From JBBRUG01 sp038247995 (GTDB lineage Bacteria; Chloroflexota; Chloroflexia; Chloroflexales; Chloroflexaceae), in contig JBBRUG010000303.1 in the NCBI GenBank assembly GCA_038247995.1, positions 1 to 7,497 of the forward strand: a stretch of DNA of 7,497 bases, read 5' to 3'. The stretch's first letter is position 1. Each line of letters opens with the position of its first letter. The position numbers and the translations under genes were made by a program. The notes beneath the pieces were generated by a model. It saw only the letters and a list, made by a program, of their open reading frames with translations. It was not told the origin of the DNA and searched no databases. This document shows, in pieces, positions 5,919 to 7,497 of this stretch.

Positions 5919-7022
5919 TCACGCCACCTCCGCATACACCTGCTCATACCGCTCTACCATCACCTCGGCGCGAAACTCTGTATGCGCCCGGCGGCGACCG
6001 GCAGCGCCCAACGCCTGCGCCAGCGCCGGGTTGGCCAGGAGCACGCGCATTGCGCGGGCCAGCGCAATTGGATCGCGTGGCGGCACGATCAGCCCGGTAA
6101 GGCCGTGCTGGGTGACAAAACTGGTGCCGGTGCCAAGCTCCGTGGCGATAATCGGCAAGCCGGCCGCCTGGGCCTCGATCTGGACAATTCCGAACGCTTC
6201 ACTGCGTTCGACCGAAGGCAACACAAAGAGATCGGCGGCATGATAGTAGGCCGGCAATTCCGCCGCCTGTTCGCCCACCAGATGGACGCGCGCGGCGATG
6301 CCTAACTGTTGCGCCAAGGCCATAACTTCCGCCGTACGGACGCTCGCCTCGCCGCCGACCAGGACGGCGCGCACGCCCGGTAGTTGCGCCAGGGCGCGGA
6401 GTAATATTTCAACGCCTTTGTAGTAGCGCAACTGGCCGACAAACAACACCAATGGGCCGGGGAAGCGCGCCCGCAGTTCGGCTACTCGGGCGGGCTCAGC
6501 CGTACTAAATCGGTCGAGCGCGATCCCGTAGGGAATAACCGTACAGCGCGCGGCCAACGGCGCCAGGAAGGGCGAACTACGCACATAGTTCGGGCTCGTG
6601 GCGATAATCCGGTCGGCATGGCGTAACGTACGCCGCAACAAGGGGCCATACAGCGCAAGCATCCGGCGCTGACGCACAATGTCGCTATGATAGGTGATCA
6701 CCAGCGGCGCCCGGCGCGCGATGGTCTGCGTAATGTCGCCGGTTGGGTCGGGCAGGTGCAAATGCACCACGTCCGGGCGCTCGCGGGCCAATCGTAGCGG
6801 CAGCGTCGGGCTAAGCGGCGCCGAACTGAACGTCGCCAGTCGCCCGGCGTAGATCACGCGCACTCCGCCGATCAGGCGCTCCTCACCCCGTAGTCTCTGC
6901 CCGACCGTCAGCACCGTCACCTGATGTCCGCCGGCCGCTAACCCCTCGGCCAACTCACGCAGGTGGTTCTCGATCCCACCCAGCACCGGCCAGTAATCTT
7001 TATAGATGTGAAGAATGTGCAT
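5919..7022 (-). CDS. GT4-family glycosyltransferase (GT-B fold, group 1)
   Basis: A 367-residue retaining glycosyltransferase of the GT4 type, expected to move a sugar from a nucleotide-sugar donor to a glycan, lipid or small-molecule acceptor. The N-terminal acceptor domain opens with MHILHIYKDYWPVLGGIE, containing the typical glycine pair (Gly15-Gly16) followed by IE. The linker ends near IPYGIALDRF (163-172). The donor domain has LFVGQLRYYKG (193-203, with Lys202) and the E-X7-E motif SEAFGIVQIEA, with Glu275 and Glu283, followed by G-LPIIAT-LGTG. Length is normal for the family, and there are no membrane helices. The acceptor and sugar cannot be named, and no polysaccharide cluster lies nearby. 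Upstream of the ATG (AATAAAGCCG) there is no Shine-Dalgarno, while a TATAAT box lies 7 bases away, which suggests a leaderless transcript. It is divergent from carA, with 131 bp between the starts. Confidence 0.92.
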   Translation of the reverse strand: MHILHIYKDYWPVLGGIENHLRELAEGLAAGGHQVTVLTVGQRLRGEERLIGGVRVIYAGRLATFSSAPLSPTLPLRLARERPDVVHLHLPDPTGDITQTIARRAPLVITYHSDIVRQRRMLALYGPLLRRTLRHADRIIATSPNYVRSSPFLAPLAARCTVIPYGIALDRFSTAEPARVAELRARFPGPLVLFVGQLRYYKGVEILLRALAQLPGVRAVLVGGEASVRTAEVMALAQQLGIAARVHLVGEQAAELPAYYHAADLFVLPSVERSEAFGIVQIEAQAAGLPIIATELGTGTSFVTQHGLTGLIVPPRDPIALARAMRVLLANPALAQALGAAGRRRAHTEFRAEVMVERYEQVYAEVA

Positions 7023-7029
7023 CGGCTTT

Positions 7030-7056
7030 ATTATACGTCTTGCTTCCGTGCTACAA
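7030..7056 (-). promoter_or_regulatory. Promoter candidate for the glycosyltransferase, leaderless start predicted
   Basis: On the minus strand, a perfect TATAAT occupies 7035-7030. The best upstream box is TTGTAG (7056-7051) at a short 15-bp spacing, so the -35 is weak. With standard geometry, transcription would begin about 7 bases past the -10, at roughly 7023-7022, that is, at the A of the start codon. Confidence 0.45.
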
Positions 7057-7070
7057 TGTTGCCTGATAAT
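7040..7070 (+). promoter_or_regulatory. Promoter candidate for carA
   Basis: TTGCTT (7040-7045) and GATAAT (7065-7070) form a sigma-70-like pair at a long 19-bp spacing. Transcription would begin near 7077, giving a leader of about 77 bases that carries the tandem repeat. A second possible -10, TACAAT (7052-7057), has no good partner box. The assignment is tentative. Confidence 0.3.
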
Positions 7071-7098
7071 TGATGCTTGTTACCCGATACATACGAAC

Positions 7099-7141
7099 TG
7101 ACAGCCTGCCAGCCTGTCAGACTGTCAGACTGTCAGACTGT
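7099..7141 (+). repeat. 8-bp tandem repeat in the carA leader
   Basis: Three perfect TGTCAGAC units (7115-7122, 7123-7130, 7131-7138) and a trailing TGT are preceded by two degenerate units of the same register, TGACAGCC (7099-7106) and TGCCAGCC (7107-7114). The array ends 12 bases before the carA ATG. Its first part is also an inverted repeat: CTGACAG (7098-7104) pairs with CTGTCAG (7114-7120) across 9 bases. The right arm recurs in each later unit, so alternative hairpins are possible. The role is unknown; candidates are a regulator-binding array or a leader structure. Confidence 0.8.
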
Positions 7142-7153
7142 GAACTACATTTC

Positions 7154-7497
7154 ATGGATGCATTGCTTGTCCTAGAGGATGGCCGGGTCTTCCCGGGGCG
7201 CGCATTCGGCGCGATCGGCGAGCGGATTGGCGAGGTGGTCTTTCATACCGGAATGACCGGCTATCAAGAGATCTTGACCGACCCTTCATATTGCGGCCAG
7301 TTGGTGACGATGACGGCGCCGCATATTGGCAATACGGGCGTGAACGACTTCGATCCGGAGTCGTTTCAGCCGCAGGTAGCGGGTTTTATTGTGCGTTCCT
7401 ACAGCGAGGAGTACAGTTCGTGGCGCGCCCGCGGCAGCCTGGCTCAACTCCTGCGCGATCATAACGTGGTGGCGATCAGCGAGGTCGATACGCGGGC
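7154..7497 (+). CDS. carA: Carbamoyl-phosphate synthase small subunit, N-terminal part
   Basis: The first 114 codons plus two bases of carA; the gene continues past the right edge. CarA is the glutaminase subunit that feeds ammonia to CarB to make carbamoyl phosphate for pyrimidine and arginine synthesis. The N-terminal small-chain domain is clear: MDALLVLEDGRVF, then EVVFHTGMTGYQEILTDP (27-44), APHIGNTGVN (55-64) and the approach to the EVDTRA motif at the cut. The glutamine amidotransferase domain with its Cys-His-Glu triad would lie beyond the window. The ATG at 7154 is chosen because LLVLEDG at the very N-terminus is typical of CarA. No Shine-Dalgarno precedes it. An in-frame ATG at 7073 would add 27 residues encoded mostly by the tandem repeat, which I consider unlikely. 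Confidence 0.95.
   Translation, partial: MDALLVLEDGRVFPGRAFGAIGERIGEVVFHTGMTGYQEILTDPSYCGQLVTMTAPHIGNTGVNDFDPESFQPQVAGFIVRSYSEEYSSWRARGSLAQLLRDHNVVAISEVDTR

Noticed and set aside
5728..5922. A 64-codon minus-strand frame starting with GTG across the glycosyltransferase stop codon
   Set aside because: It would be a stop-start overlap, but its arginine-rich product simply translates the two hairpin repeats, it has no ribosome-binding site, and it resembles no family.
5790..6305. A 171-codon plus-strand frame overlapping the glycosyltransferase end
   Set aside because: It is antisense to a clear GT4 gene and begins inside a repeat copy; no ribosome-binding site and no recognisable motif.

Overview
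GC-rich bacterial DNA, most likely from a Chloroflexota bacterium (Chloroflexales-like). That placement is an inference from gene style: a multi-GAF, dCache-type histidine kinase, GC-rich codon use, and short GC-rich hairpin repeats between genes. No rRNA or marker gene in the window fixes the taxonomy. No tRNA, rRNA, CRISPR array, transposase or phage gene was found.

Layout. Positions 1-286 are non-coding and repeat-rich, with two copies of a structured element 166 bp apart and a perfect 12-bp stem-loop between them. Three genes follow on the minus strand. Read in transcription order from the right they are a GT4-type glycosyltransferase (5919-7022), an amidase-signature hydrolase (4072-5655) and a large membrane sensor histidine kinase (287-3913). 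The 263-bp gap between glycosyltransferase and amidase carries a second, unrelated hairpin repeat in two copies. The 158-bp gap between amidase and kinase holds only a weak promoter candidate. At the right end, on the plus strand and divergent from the glycosyltransferase, the first 114 codons of carA (carbamoyl-phosphate synthase small subunit) run off the window. Its leader contains an 8-bp tandem repeat with a palindrome.

How the genes relate. The three minus-strand genes share orientation, but the gaps of 158 and 263 bp and the separate ribosome-binding sites argue against one tight operon. No response regulator lies next to the kinase inside the window. carA is a pyrimidine/arginine biosynthesis gene and has no evident functional link to its neighbours.

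The most unusual points are: (i) the kinase N-terminus, which is a tandem duplication of an approximately 105-residue four-helix membrane module in front of a dCache sensor; (ii) a -10 box placed so that the glycosyltransferase mRNA would be leaderless, with no Shine-Dalgarno present; (iii) two different intergenic repeat families whose copies differ in ways that keep hairpin pairing; and (iv) the carA leader repeat. No convincing new multi-gene system is visible here.
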